DNA from: Salipiger mucosus DSM 16094 | GTDB lineage: Bacteria > Pseudomonadota > Alphaproteobacteria > Rhodobacterales > Rhodobacteraceae | Direction: 5' to 3' | DNA length: 45,524 nt | Assembly (NCBI RefSeq): GCF_000442255.1 | Contig: NZ_KE557275.1 | Span: 138,105 to 183,628, forward strand | In this document: positions 19,127 through 27,975 of the stretch, piece after piece | Layout of the letters: every line of letters starts with the position of its first letter | How positions within the stretch are numbered: position 1 is the first letter of the stretch | Position numbers and translations under genes: made by a program | The notes under the pieces: model-generated | Databases searched by the model: none | Told to the model about the DNA's origin: nothing | Seen by the model: only the letters and a program-made list of their open reading frames with translations

Positions 19127-19208
19127 CGAAACAAGGGAAAGACCGGGCACAAGCCTTTCCGTGCGGCCATTGCCCGCCTATGGTGGCCTCGAAATGAAAG
19201 GAGGCACC

Positions 19209-20579
19209 ATGCTCAGGAACGACCAGCTCGACGAGTGGGATCGCGAGAATTTCTTCCATCCCTCGACCCACCTGGCCGAGTTCGCCCGCGGCAACGTTCC
19301 GAACCGCGTCATCAAGACCGGCTCGGGCTGCCACATCACCGACCGCGACGGCGTCAAGCTGCTCGACGCCTTTGCCGGCCTCTACTGCGTGAACGTCGGC
19401 TACGGCCGCCCCGAGATCTCGGACGCCATCGCCGAGCAGGCCAAGGAACTCGCCTACTACCACGCCTACGTGGGCCACGGCACCGAGGCCTCGATCACGC
19501 TCGCCAAGATGGTGCTCGACCGGGCGCCGGGCAACATGTCCAAGGTCTACTTCGGCCTCTCGGGCTCGGACGCGAACGAGACCAACGTCAAGCTGGTCTG
19601 GTACTACAACAACATCCTCGGCCGCCCCGAGAAGAAGAAGATCATCTCGCGCTGGCGCGGCTACCACGGGTCGGGCCTGATGACCGGCTCGCTCACCGGG
19701 CTCGAGCTCTTCCACAAGGCCTTCGACCTGCCGCTCGCGCAGGTGATCCACACCGAGGCGCCCTACTACTACCGCCGGGCCGACGTCTCGATGTCGGAAG
19801 AGGCCTTCGTGCAGCACTGCGTCGACGAACTCGAGGCGCTGATCGAACGCGAGGGCGCGGACACCATCGGCGCCTTCATCGGCGAGCCGGCTCTGGGCAC
19901 CGGCGGTCTCGTGCCGCCGCCCGCGGGCTACTGGCCGGCGATCCAGGCCGTGCTGAAGAAGCACGACATCCTGCTCATCGCCGACGAGGTGGTGACGGGC
20001 TTCGGCCGTCTGGGCTCGATGTTCGGCTCGTTCCACTACGGCATCGAGCCCGACCTCATCACCATCGCCAAGGGCCTGACCTCGGCCTATGCGCCGCTGT
20101 CCGGCACCATCGTCTCCGACAAGATGTGGAAGGTGCTCGAGGAGGGGACCGACAAGCTGGGCCCCATCGGCCACGGCTGGACCTACTCGGCCCACCCCAT
20201 CGGCGCCGCGGCGGGTGTCGCGAACCTCGAACTCATCGACAAGCTGAACCTCGTCGAGAACGCGGGCACCGTCGGCGCCTACTTCAAGAACGCCCTGAAC
20301 GAGGCCGTCGGCGCTCACGCCAACGTCGGCGAAGTCCGGGGCGAGGGGCTGCTCTGCGCGGTCGAATTCGTGCAGGACCGTGACAAGCGGGCCTTCTTCG
20401 ACGCCTCGGAAAAGGTCGGCGCCCGTGTCGCGTCGGCCCTGCTGGAGGAAGGCGTGATCGCCCGCGCCATGCCGCAGGGCGACATCATCGGCTTCGCCCC
20501 GCCCTTCTGCATGACCCAAGCCGAGGCCGACGAGGTCGCCGGCAAGCTTGGCAAGGCGGTCAAGTCCGTGCTGGGCTGA
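19209..20579 (+). CDS. Class III PLP-dependent aminotransferase
   Basis: This 456-residue omega-aminotransferase of fold type I has GSDANETN (about residues 119-126) at the PLP phosphate site, [10 protein letters not shown] with D259, and the PLP lysine K288 in [11 protein letters not shown]. Family members with this N-terminus ([14 protein letters not shown]) act on putrescine-like diamines, taurine or beta-alanine with pyruvate as acceptor, and the amine donor here is not determined. AAAGGAGG before the ATG at 19209 fixes the start; an in-frame ATG at 19194 lacks such a site. A hairpin followed by T residues lies 27 bp downstream. Confidence 0.92.
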   Translation: MLRNDQLDEWDRENFFHPSTHLAEFARGNVPNRVIKTGSGCHITDRDGVKLLDAFAGLYCVNVGYGRPEISDAIAEQAKELAYYHAYVGHGTEASITLAKMVLDRAPGNMSKVYFGLSGSDANETNVKLVWYYNNILGRPEKKKIISRWRGYHGSGLMTGSLTGLELFHKAFDLPLAQVIHTEAPYYYRRADVSMSEEAFVQHCVDELEALIEREGADTIGAFIGEPALGTGGLVPPPAGYWPAIQAVLKKHDILLIADEVVTGFGRLGSMFGSFHYGIEPDLITIAKGLTSAYAPLSGTIVSDKMWKVLEEGTDKLGPIGHGWTYSAHPIGAAAGVANLELIDKLNLVENAGTVGAYFKNALNEAVGAHANVGEVRGEGLLCAVEFVQDRDKRAFFDASEKVGARVASALLEEGVIARAMPQGDIIGFAPPFCMTQAEADEVAGKLGKAVKSVLG

Positions 20580-20605
20580 GGCCCGTCACACCCCACGAAC
20601 GCAAG

Positions 20606-20643
20606 GCGGCGCGACCCGGACCGGGCCGCGCCGTTTGTCTTTC
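20606..20643 (+). terminator. Likely intrinsic terminator after the aminotransferase gene
   Basis: A GC-rich inverted repeat (GGCGCG then CCCGG, pairing with CCGGG then CGCGCC, with a small bulge) is followed by the T-rich stretch TTTGTCTTT. It lies between the convergent aminotransferase and flavoprotein genes. The T run is interrupted, so efficiency is uncertain. Confidence 0.6.
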
Positions 20644-20647
20644 GGGC

Positions 20648-22093
20648 CTACTGCGCCGCCTGCGCCATCGAGGCGGGGCGGATGTTGTGGTTCACCCGGA
20701 ACAGGTTGCCCGGATCGTAGGTCGCCTTGATCTCGCGCAGCCGGTCGAGGTTCCCGCCATAGGCCTCGCCCAGCCGGCCGTCCTCGTCCTCGGGCATGAA
20801 GTTGACGTAGACGCTGCCCGCCGCGTCGGGCGCGCAGCGGTCGAAAAGATCGCGCGCCCAGCCGATGCAGGCCTCGTCCTTGGCGGGGTCGCTCCAGCGG
20901 GTGTGCACGTTCATCGTGAAATGCGCGTCGCGCTGCGGAAAGGCCGTCGCCCCCGAGGGCACCCGCGCCATCGCGCCGCCCACATGCGCCACGAAGACCT
21001 CGCACTGCGGGTCCGGCAGGGTATTCACCGCCGAGAGGATCGTGTCGATCGTCCCGTCGCCCAGCGTGATGAAGTCGTGGCTTTTCCAGTAGTTGCGCGC
21101 GCCCGGGGTCAACAGCGGGTCGAAGGCCGCCTGCCAGCCCACGAAGGGATGCGGGCTGATGACATCGGCGATCGGGTTGCCCAGCGCCCGCAGCCCGCGC
21201 ATCGCCTCCTCGCCCTCGGCCATGTCGCCCGCGTAGCAGGCGGCAAAGATCAGCACCTCCTTGCCGTGCCACTCCTCGGGCAGGAAGGGCAGCGGCGGCG
21301 CCTTGCGCATCACCGACCAGACCGTCAGCTCGTCCGGCGCCTCGTCGCAGATCGCGCGGAACTCCTTGAGCAGCGCGGGCGCCTCGGCGATGGGGTGGAC
21401 CACCAGCCCCGACAGGACCTCGGGGCCCACCGCGTGCAGGCGGAACTCGAAGGAGGCCACGACGCCGAAGTTGCCGCCGCCCCCGCGGATCGCCCAGAAG
21501 AGATCGGGATGCGCGTTCTCCGAGGCCCGCAGGATGCTGCCGTCGGCGGTGACGACGTCGGCCGAAATGAGGTTGTCGATGGTCATGCCGTACTTGCGCG
21601 TGATCCAGCCAAAGCCCCCGCCCAGTGTCAGCCCGGCGATCCCCGTGGTCGAGTTCACGCCCACCGGCAGCGCCAGCCCGTGCACCTGGGTCTCGCGGTC
21701 GACGTCGCCCAGCAGCGCGCCGGGCTCGACCCGCGCGGTGCGCGCCTCCGGGTCGACGTGGACCGAGCGCATCTGCGACAGATCCAGCAGCAGCGAGCCC
21801 TCTTCCACGGCAAGCCCGCCGATCTGGTGGCCCCCCGCCCGCACCGCGAGGCGCAGCCCGTTGTCCCGGGCGAAATTCACCGCCGCGCGGATGTCGCCCG
21901 CGCCAAGCGCCCGGACGACCAGCCCCGGCCTGCGGTCGATCATGCCGTTCCAGATGGTGCGCGCCGCCTCGTAGCCGGGCGCCCCCTCGATCACCACCTC
22001 GCCGCGCAGGCCCGCGCCCAGCGCGTCCAGCGCCTCGTCGGAAATCGGCACCCTGCCGCCGTCGAGCGCATTGAGTTCAATCCTCTGTGCCAT
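20648..22093 (-). CDS. FAD-linked oxidoreductase, berberine-bridge type
   Basis: This 481-residue flavoprotein has a VAO/PCMH FAD-binding domain and a C-terminal berberine-bridge (BBE) segment, YVNFMPEDE through NLFRVNHNI. The RAGGHQIGG motif contains H89, the usual site of covalent flavin attachment, and the glycine-rich GLTLGGGFGW loop follows. No signal peptide is seen. Such enzymes oxidise sugars or aromatic and alkaloid-like compounds, and the substrate here cannot be told. The start is the second ATG of an ATGACCATG pair because GAGAGG lies six bases before it. It is divergent from an HxlR regulator, which probably controls it. Confidence 0.9.
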   Translation of the reverse strand: MAQRIELNALDGGRVPISDEALDALGAGLRGEVVIEGAPGYEAARTIWNGMIDRRPGLVVRALGAGDIRAAVNFARDNGLRLAVRAGGHQIGGLAVEEGSLLLDLSQMRSVHVDPEARTARVEPGALLGDVDRETQVHGLALPVGVNSTTGIAGLTLGGGFGWITRKYGMTIDNLISADVVTADGSILRASENAHPDLFWAIRGGGGNFGVVASFEFRLHAVGPEVLSGLVVHPIAEAPALLKEFRAICDEAPDELTVWSVMRKAPPLPFLPEEWHGKEVLIFAACYAGDMAEGEEAMRGLRALGNPIADVISPHPFVGWQAAFDPLLTPGARNYWKSHDFITLGDGTIDTILSAVNTLPDPQCEVFVAHVGGAMARVPSGATAFPQRDAHFTMNVHTRWSDPAKDEACIGWARDLFDRCAPDAAGSVYVNFMPEDEDGRLGEAYGGNLDRLREIKATYDPGNLFRVNHNIRPASMAQAAQ

Positions 22094-22227
22094 GGTCATC
22101 CTCTCAAATCCGGCGCAGGGCACCGCCGGCGCCTCGCCTGTCGGGTCAAAATGGAGGGAGGCCGGGTCGCGGCCCGGGTCCCGCCTTCGAGGATGTCGAT
22201 TCGGCCCGTCGCCAGCCAGTGCAGGAA

Positions 22228-22245
22228 CTGGACCGGCCGGTCCAG
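22228..22245. promoter_or_regulatory. 18-bp perfect palindrome, candidate HxlR operator
   Basis: CTGGACCGGCCGGTCCAG is a perfect 18-bp palindrome in the 212-bp divergent region between the flavoprotein and hxlR-type genes, 60 bp before the regulator ATG and 134 bp before the flavoprotein start. HxlR proteins bind as dimers to palindromes near their own and target promoters. The assignment is an inference from position and symmetry. Confidence 0.5.
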
Positions 22246-22305
22246 ATTCAGGACTGGATCGGATGGGTCCGCACGAGGTATCATTCACCCAAGGGGACTC
22301 TTTCG

Positions 22306-22995
22306 ATGTCGAACGGCAGCTACCACCAGTTCTGTCCGGTCGCCATGGCGGCGGAGATCCTCTGCACGCGCTGGACCATGGTGCTCGTCCGAGAGCTGGT
22401 GGCCGGCTCTTCGCGCTTCAACGACCTGCGCCGCGGCGTGCCCCGCATGTCGCGCACCCTGCTCGCGCAACGCCTGCGCGAGCTCGAGGCCGCCGGCATC
22501 GTCGAGCGTCGCCCCGTGCCCGGCAGCCAGAGCGTCGAGTATCTGCTCACCCCGGCCGGCCGCGATCTCCTGCCGGTGGTCGAGGCCTTCGGGCTCTGGG
22601 GGCAGAAATGGGTTCAGTCGGACCCCTCGCTGGAAAAGCTCGACGTCTCGCTGCTCATGTGGGACATGCGCCGCAACCTCGATCCCAGCCCCCTGCCCGA
22701 CCGGCGCACGGTGCTGCGCTTCGCCTTCAGCGACCAGCACCCGGCCAAGCGTCTCTGGTGGCTCGTCGTCGAGCCCTCGGGCGGCACCGACCTCTGCCTC
22801 AGCGATCCCGGCTTCGACGTCGACCTCTACGTCGGCACCGACCTGCGGACCATGACCGAGGTCTGGATGGGCCTCACCACCGTGCGCGCCGCCGCCGACC
22901 GGTTCGAACTGGACGGCGACCCCGGCGTCGCCTCAGCGATGCAGCAATGGCTGGGTCTCAGCCCCTTCGCCGCGCAGCCCAAGCTGGTGAGCTGA
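22306..22995 (+). CDS. HxlR-family winged-helix transcriptional regulator
   Basis: This 229-residue protein has an N-terminal HxlR winged helix-turn-helix (residues of about 8-105). Cys10 precedes the DNA-binding domain, a position where many HxlR proteins sense thiol-reactive compounds. The recognition region reads RFNDLRRGVPRMSRTLLAQRLREL. An extra C-terminal domain of about 120 residues, resembling an SCP2-type ligand-binding fold, makes it longer than classic HxlR proteins (about 110-130). The ATG at 22306 gives a normal HxlR N-terminus. It probably regulates the divergent flavoprotein. Its stop lies 7 bp from the convergent fliP stop. Confidence 0.9.
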   Translation: MSNGSYHQFCPVAMAAEILCTRWTMVLVRELVAGSSRFNDLRRGVPRMSRTLLAQRLRELEAAGIVERRPVPGSQSVEYLLTPAGRDLLPVVEAFGLWGQKWVQSDPSLEKLDVSLLMWDMRRNLDPSPLPDRRTVLRFAFSDQHPAKRLWWLVVEPSGGTDLCLSDPGFDVDLYVGTDLRTMTEVWMGLTTVRAAADRFELDGDPGVASAMQQWLGLSPFAAQPKLVS

Positions 22996-23002
22996 CACCC
23001 CG

Positions 23003-23734
23003 TCAGAAGTAGCTGCGCACCAGCGAGGCCGCGATCAGCGACCAGCCGTCCGCGATCACGAAGAAGGCCAGCTTGAAGGGCAGCGACACGATGGCCGGCG
23101 GCACCATCATCATGCCCATCGACATCAGCACCGCCGCGACCACGAGGTCGATGATGAGGAAGGGCAGGAAGATCAGGAAGCCCACCTGGAAGGCGCGGGC
23201 GATCTCGGACAGCATGAAGCTCGGCACCAGCACCGAAAGCGGCGCGCCCGGCTCCAGCACCGTGCCCGCCGCGTCTGGCCGCAGCTCGGCCATGGTGTCG
23301 TAGGTGTCCGGATCGGCCCGCGCCGCCATGAAATCGCGAAAGGGCGCGAGCGTGCGGTCGAAGGCCTCCTCGACCTCGATCTGCTCGTCGATCAGCGGTT
23401 CCAGCCCGTCCTGCCAGGCGGCGGTAAAGGTGGGCTCCATCACGAAATAGGTCAGGAACAGCGCGAGGCTGACGATCAGCATGTTGGGCGGCGACTGTTG
23501 CAGTCCCACCGCCTGCCGCAGGATCGACAGCACCGTGACCAGGAAGGGAAAGCAGGTCACCATGATCGCGATACCGGGCGCGAGGCCCAGCAGCGTGATC
23601 AGCGCGATGAGTTGCAGGCTGGCCGCGGTGACCGAGCCGCCCTCGCCGCCGAGGTCGATCGAGATCCCCTGCGCCGCCGCCGCGCCGGGCAGCAAAACGC
23701 CCGCGAGGGCCAGTGCCGCGCCGGGCCACCGCAT
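23003..23734 (-). CDS. fliP: Flagellar type III export protein FliP
   Basis: FliP forms, with FliQ and FliR, the core gate of the flagellar type III export apparatus in the inner membrane. The 243-residue protein has a cleavable N-terminal signal (ending AAAAQG), then the conserved FPFLVTVLSILRQAVGLQQSPPNMLI segment of two helices. A periplasmic loop and the C-terminal pair of helices follow (FLIFLPFLIIDLVVAAVLMSMGM). It is the last gene of the fliF-fliH-fliN-fliP run and appears intact. fliQ, fliR and flhB are not next to it in this window. Confidence 0.96.
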   Translation of the reverse strand: MRWPGAALALAGVLLPGAAAAQGISIDLGGEGGSVTAASLQLIALITLLGLAPGIAIMVTCFPFLVTVLSILRQAVGLQQSPPNMLIVSLALFLTYFVMEPTFTAAWQDGLEPLIDEQIEVEEAFDRTLAPFRDFMAARADPDTYDTMAELRPDAAGTVLEPGAPLSVLVPSFMLSEIARAFQVGFLIFLPFLIIDLVVAAVLMSMGMMMVPPAIVSLPFKLAFFVIADGWSLIAASLVRSYF

Positions 23735-23737
23735 CGC

Positions 23738-24038
23738 TCAGGTCGGGCTCTTCAGGTCGGCGACCTCGGTGATGCGCACCGCGAGCAGACCCCCTTCGCC
23801 GCCCTCCACGACCTCGAGCGCGCCCATTCCGATCAGCCGGTCGCCGACGTAGAGCTCGACCGGATCGTCGAGCTTCTTGTCCAGCGTCAGGACCGAGCCC
23901 TCGGCCAGCCGCAGCAGGTCGCCGCACCAGCGGGCGCGCCCGCCCGACCGAGACCGTGATGTCGATCGGCACCGAGGTGAAGGGCGTGGCGGTCCGCGAG
24001 GCGGCCTCCGCGCGCGCGGTGTCCTGGCTGTCATCCAT
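23738..24038 (-). pseudogene. fliN: Flagellar C-ring protein FliN, one-base frameshift
   Basis: FliN is part of the cytoplasmic C ring that switches flagellar rotation. The ATG at 24038 opens a frame reading MDDSQDTAR, then FTSVPIDITVSVGRARPLVR, a typical FliN start. The rest (DLLRLAEGSVLTLDKKLDDPVELYVG to the stop at 23738) lies in another frame. Deleting one G near 23921-23925 (GTGCGGCGACC to GTGCGCGACC on the coding strand) joins the two halves exactly at VRDLLRL, giving a normal SpoA-domain protein of about 99 residues. As written, no functional FliN is made. Its start overlaps the fliH stop by 8 bp. Confidence 0.85.
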
Positions 24039-24636
24039 GGGAAATCGTCCTTCGGTTGTCATGTGCAAAGCCCTCGACGGCCTGCCGCACCTCGTCGAGC
24101 AGCCCGCCAAGGTCGATCTGCCGCTCGGTCTCGCCAAAGCGGATATCGGCCTGCCCCTCGGCCAGCGTCGCGTCCTCCTCGAGCCGCAGCGGGAAGCCGA
24201 AATCGGCCTCCAGCATGGGCTGCACGGCCTCGGCCGCGCCGGGGGCGACGGCGATGACGACGTCGCGGGTGCCGATCTGGCGCGCGTGCTCGGCAAGCTG
24301 TTCGACCACGTGCGCGCCCAGCGTGTCGCGGAGCATTCCCGGCAGCAGCACGCGCACCATGTCGTCCAGCAGCGGCGTGATCCCGTTCAGCACCTGCGCG
24401 CAGGCCTCGTGGTAGGTGAACGAGAGGTCCTGAAGATTTTGCGCAAAATCGCTCGAGATCCGCGCTTGATCGTCGCTCTGCGCCTTGATGGCGTCGTCCC
24501 AGCCGGCGCGGTAGCCGGTGTCGAAGGCCTCAAGCTTGGCCGTCTCCACCTCGCCCTCGTCAAAGCGCGGGGCCGTGGGCGCGGCCGAAGCGCGTGGGGC
24601 GCCGAAATCCTCGAGAACGTCGCGGAGGGCGGTCAT
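24031..24636 (-). CDS. fliH: FliH-like flagellar assembly protein
   Basis: This 201-residue protein lies between fliF and fliN. It has a variable N-terminus, a Glu/Asp/Gln-rich helical middle (about residues 30-85) and a C-terminal FliH/HrpE-like domain ending near DEVRQAVEGF. FliH binds and regulates the export ATPase FliI at the base of the flagellum. Sequence conservation in this family is low, so position supports the name as much as sequence. ATGA overlap with fliF couples the two. Confidence 0.8.
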   Translation of the reverse strand: MTALRDVLEDFGAPRASAAPTAPRFDEGEVETAKLEAFDTGYRAGWDDAIKAQSDDQARISSDFAQNLQDLSFTYHEACAQVLNGITPLLDDMVRVLLPGMLRDTLGAHVVEQLAEHARQIGTRDVVIAVAPGAAEAVQPMLEADFGFPLRLEEDATLAEGQADIRFGETERQIDLGGLLDEVRQAVEGFAHDNRRTISHG

Positions 24637-26250
24637 TGCGCCTCCTCGGTCTCGTCAAGCCAGCTGCGCAGGATCTCGACCGTTTCGGTGCGGCGCTCCT
24701 CGATCAGGCCGCGCAGGCGGTCGACCGGGTCCTGCTCGGTCGGGGCGTCAAAGTCGACCATGCCCATGCCGCCGAAATCGCCGCCGCCCGAGAGCGCCGG
24801 AAACTGCGCGAACTCCTCCTCGGGATCGATTTCGCCGTCGAGCGCCGCGCCCTCCTCGGCGCCGCCGCCCGGCAGCGCCAGCGCCGGCGCCTGGGCTCCC
24901 GCCGCAGCGCCGCCGGCGAGGATCGGGCGCACCACGAAAAGCCCGAGGATCAGCGCCACGACGGCGAGAATCCCCATCTGGATCAGCGACATGGGGTCCA
25001 GCGGCATCTGGAACCAGCCCGGCGCGATAGGCCCTGTGCCCAGCCCCCTCGGGCCGCTCGAAGGGCAGCGAGCGAATGGTGATCTCGTCGCCGCGGTCCT
25101 CGTCGAAGCCCACGGCCGAGGCGACCAGATCGCGCAGCGCCGAAAGCTCCTCTTCGGGCAGCGGCACGAAGGTCTGGCTGCCGTCGGCGGCGGTCTCGTA
25201 GGTGCCGTTGACCAGCACCGCCACGGTCAGACGGCTGATCGCGCCCGGCGCGCGGGTGATCTCGCGCATGGTTTCCGAGACCTCGTAGTTCACCCGCTCG
25301 CGCGTCTCGTTCGACTGGCTGGACGAGCTGTCGCCACCGCCACCGGCCTCGCCGTCGGGCAGGTTCGAGGCCACCGTGACATCGCCGCCACCGCTGTCCT
25401 GCGAGGTGCTGCTCTGCTCCTCGGTCTCGGTCGAGATGGCCACGCGGCCCTCGGGATCGAAGCGCCGCTCGCGGATCGATTCGGTCTCGGTCACGGTGTC
25501 GACACTGACCTCGACCACCGCATTGCCCGGGCCGACGCGCGCGTCCGCAAGCCGCTGCACCCGGTCGCGCAGCATGGCCGCCCGGTCGTCGGCATTGGGC
25601 CCCGCGCCGGTGGCGTCCTCGCCGCCGATCAGCTCGCCCTGGCCGTCGATCACCGTCACGGCATCGGGCACCAGGCCCGGTACGGCCGAGGCCACGAGAT
25701 GCCGAAAGGCGCGCGCCTGCCCGGGCGAGAGCACCTCTCCGGTCGTGGTCAGCGCGATCGAGGCCGAGGGCGTCACCTCCCGCTGGAAGGGATTCGCGCT
25801 GGAATTGGCGATATGAACCCGCGCGGTGGCGATCAGCGGGTTGGCGACGATGGTGCGGGCCAGTTCGCCCTCCTTCGCGCGCCAGTAGGCGGCGTCGAAC
25901 ATCTGGCTCGTGGTGCCGAAGCCCGAAAGCCCGTCCAGCAACTCGTAGCCCTGCGTGCTGTTGGCCGGCAGCCCCTCGCTCGCGAGAGTCATGCGCAGGG
26001 CGTCGCGCCGCGTTTCGGGCACGAAGATGGCCCCGCCGCGCACGTCGTATTCCACGCCGCGCTGTTCCAGCGCGGCCACCACGTCCCCCGCGGCGCCCGA
26101 TTCGAGCCCCGCGTAGAGCAGCGACATCGACGGCGACGAGGCCATGCGCGCCATGCCCAGCACCGCCAGCACCATCGCCGCCGTCGCCGCAAGGACCACG
26201 ATGCGGCGCTTCGCGCCCAGCGCGTTCCAGACTGTCGTGACCTGATCCAA
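24633..26250 (-). pseudogene. fliF: Flagellar MS-ring protein FliF, one-base frameshift
   Basis: FliF forms the MS ring, the base on which the flagellum is built. The start is a TTG (26248-26250) with GGAGG seven bases upstream. The first part carries the N-terminal membrane helix (about residues 15-35), the YscJ/FliF ring domain and an acidic, Ser-rich periplasmic insert. Near 25041-25047 a run of five G on the coding strand breaks the frame. With one G removed it reads RPEGLGTGPIAPGWFQMPLDP into the second helix (ILAVVALILGLFVVRPILAGG) and the FliG-binding tail ending EETEEAQ-like at 24633. As written the product loses the second helix and tail. Confidence 0.88.
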
Positions 26251-26306
26251 GACCGACCTCCGTTCCGACCATTCTGCTCGGTTGGCGCATCTTTGGACCA
26301 TCTGAC

Positions 26307-26321
26307 TTAACAATCGGTTAG
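26307..26321. promoter_or_regulatory. CtrA-like box between fliF and fliL
   Basis: TTAA-CAATCGG-TTAG matches the alphaproteobacterial CtrA consensus TTAA-N7-TTAA at seven of eight positions. It lies in the 118-bp divergent region, 48 bp before the fliL ATG and 57 bp from the fliF TTG. CtrA controls flagellar genes in Rhodobacteraceae, which fits the site. Binding is inferred. Confidence 0.55.
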
Positions 26322-26368
26322 TCCCCGCGAGTCTATACGATGGCCGAACCGCAAAGGAGGGTGTGGTC

Positions 26369-26929
26369 ATGTCCGACGCGACCGCAGACGCCGCCGGCGA
26401 CGCCGAGACACCGAAGAAGACATCGTCGAAACTGCCGCTGATCCTGGGGATCGTGCTGGCGCTCGCGGGGGGCGGCGGCGGGTTTTTCGCCGCCTGGTCA
26501 GGGATGCTGCCATTCGGCGGCTCCGCCCATGCGGACGAAGGCGATGCCGGTCACGCCGCGCCCGGGGATCACGGCAGCACCGGCGATCACGCCGCGCCCG
26601 ATGACCCCGGCGTCGCGGTGCCAATGGGTGACGTCGCCTTCGTCGAGGTGCCGCAACTCGTGGTCTCGCTCGGCACGACGACCGATATGCACCACCTGCG
26701 CTTCCGGACCAGCCTCGAGGTCGCGGCCAGCGCCGCCGCCGATGTCGAAACGCTCATGCCGCGCGTCGTCGACGTGCTGAACACCTACCTCCGGGCGCTG
26801 GAGCCCTCCGACATCGACGCGCCGGGCGCGCTGATCCGGCTACGCGCGCAGATGCTGCGCCGGGTGCAGCTCGTCACCGGGCGCGAGGCGGTGCAGGACC
26901 TCCTGGTCCAGGAATTCGTACTGAACTGA
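26369..26929 (+). CDS. fliL: Flagellar basal body-associated protein FliL
   Basis: FliL is a single-pass inner-membrane protein that surrounds the stator at the flagellar base and supports torque. The 186-residue protein has a short cytoplasmic N-terminus, a membrane helix (about residues 24-48, LPLILGIVLALAGGGGG), a His/Asp/Ala-rich linker and the periplasmic FliL domain (VPQLVVSLGTT to LVQEFVLN). AAAGGAGG eight bases upstream supports the ATG at 26369 over a GTG at 26363. It is the first of three genes reading away from fliF, under the candidate CtrA box. Confidence 0.93.
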   Translation: MSDATADAAGDAETPKKTSSKLPLILGIVLALAGGGGGFFAAWSGMLPFGGSAHADEGDAGHAAPGDHGSTGDHAAPDDPGVAVPMGDVAFVEVPQLVVSLGTTTDMHHLRFRTSLEVAASAAADVETLMPRVVDVLNTYLRALEPSDIDAPGALIRLRAQMLRRVQLVTGREAVQDLLVQEFVLN

Positions 26930-26940
26930 AAGGATACGGA

Positions 26941-27300
26941 ATGGACGTGATCGCCGACATCCTGCTTGCCGCCGGCGCCCTTGGCGCGGGCTTCTACTGC
27001 CTGATCCTGTCGCGGCGGCTGACGAGGTTCACCGATCTCGAAAACGGCGTTGGCGGGGCCGTGGCCGTCCTGTCGGCGCAGGTCGACGACCTGACCCGCA
27101 CGCTCGAGGCGGCGCAGGCGTCGGCCTCGGGCTCGACCGAATCGCTGCAGGACCTCACCGCACGGGCCGAGGAGGTCTCGAAACGGCTCGAGCTCATGCT
27201 CGCCTCGATGCATGACCTGCCCGAGGGCGGGCGTGAACCCCCGGCCGCGCCCGACGACGAGCCCGCGGTCTTCCGCCGCCCCGCGAGCGGAGCAAGATGA
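26941..27300 (+). CDS. Small membrane-anchored coiled-coil protein in flagellar cluster
   Basis: This 119-residue protein has one N-terminal membrane helix (about residues 4-24) followed by a helical coiled-coil-like segment (about 40-90) and a Pro-rich tail. AAGGA precedes the ATG, 11 bp after fliL. Its stop overlaps the start of the motE-like gene. Proteins of this kind occur between fliL and motE genes in related bacteria and may be accessory motor proteins. No domain is recognised. Confidence 0.75.
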   Translation: MDVIADILLAAGALGAGFYCLILSRRLTRFTDLENGVGGAVAVLSAQVDDLTRTLEAAQASASGSTESLQDLTARAEEVSKRLELMLASMHDLPEGGREPPAAPDDEPAVFRRPASGAR

Positions 27301-27971
27301 TGGCGAAACAGAAACCCCCTGAAAGGCAAAAGAAAAAGTCCGGGGCCCGGCGGCGCGGCCGCGGCGTGCTCCGGATCATCGGCGGCCTTCTGGTGGCCTC
27401 GGCGCTGGTACGGCTGGGGTCCGAGGCCGGCGCGGCGCTGGCCCTCGACACCGACTCCGCCACCCCGCCGGCCCAGGCGGCGGAGGACCCGCCAGCGCGG
27501 GAGACCACCGAGCCCGAGCACGAGGCCCCTCAGGACAACAGGATCGGTGCCGACCTGTCCGACGAAGAGCTCGGTCCGCTGCTCGAGGCGCTGCGCGCCC
27601 GCGAAGAGCGGATCGCAAAGCGCGAGGCCGCCATGCGCACCCGCGCCCAGGCGCTGAAGGTCGCCGAGACCGAGATCGACCGCAAGATGGCCGCCCTGAC
27701 CGAGGCCGAGAAGCGCCTGCGCGCCACGCTCTCGGTGGCGCAGGACGCCGCCGAGCAGGACGTCGAGCGGCTGACGCAGGTCTATGCCAACATGAAGCCC
27801 AAGCAGGCCGCAGCCCTGTTCGAGCGGATGGACCCCGAGTTCGCCGCCGGCTTCCTCGGGCGGATGCGGCCCGACGCGGCAGCGGCGATCATGGCGGGCC
27901 TCAGCCCCGAGCAGGCCTATACCGTCAGCGTGACGCTGGCAGGACGCAATGCCGACGTGCCGAAGGAATGA
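27297..27971 (+). CDS. MotE-like flagellar motor protein
   Basis: This 224-residue protein has a basic N-terminus, a membrane helix (about residues 22-45), an acidic Pro-rich linker and a long coiled coil (about 85-165). A C-terminal MgtE-N-like domain follows (MKPKQAAALFERMDPEFAAGFLGRM). In rhizobia, MotE is a periplasmic chaperone for the motor protein MotC. The name is by similarity of layout. It is the last gene of the fliL run and ends 4 bp from the convergent trxC stop. Confidence 0.82.
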   Translation: MMAKQKPPERQKKKSGARRRGRGVLRIIGGLLVASALVRLGSEAGAALALDTDSATPPAQAAEDPPARETTEPEHEAPQDNRIGADLSDEELGPLLEALRAREERIAKREAAMRTRAQALKVAETEIDRKMAALTEAEKRLRATLSVAQDAAEQDVERLTQVYANMKPKQAAALFERMDPEFAAGFLGRMRPDAAAAIMAGLSPEQAYTVSVTLAGRNADVPKE

Positions 27972-27975
27972 CGCG

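Noticed and set aside
23738-26250. Programmed ribosomal frameshifting in fliF and fliN
   Set aside because: No slippery heptamer or downstream pseudoknot stands out, and a similar extra G also occurs in unrelated pncA, so an error or mutation is simpler.
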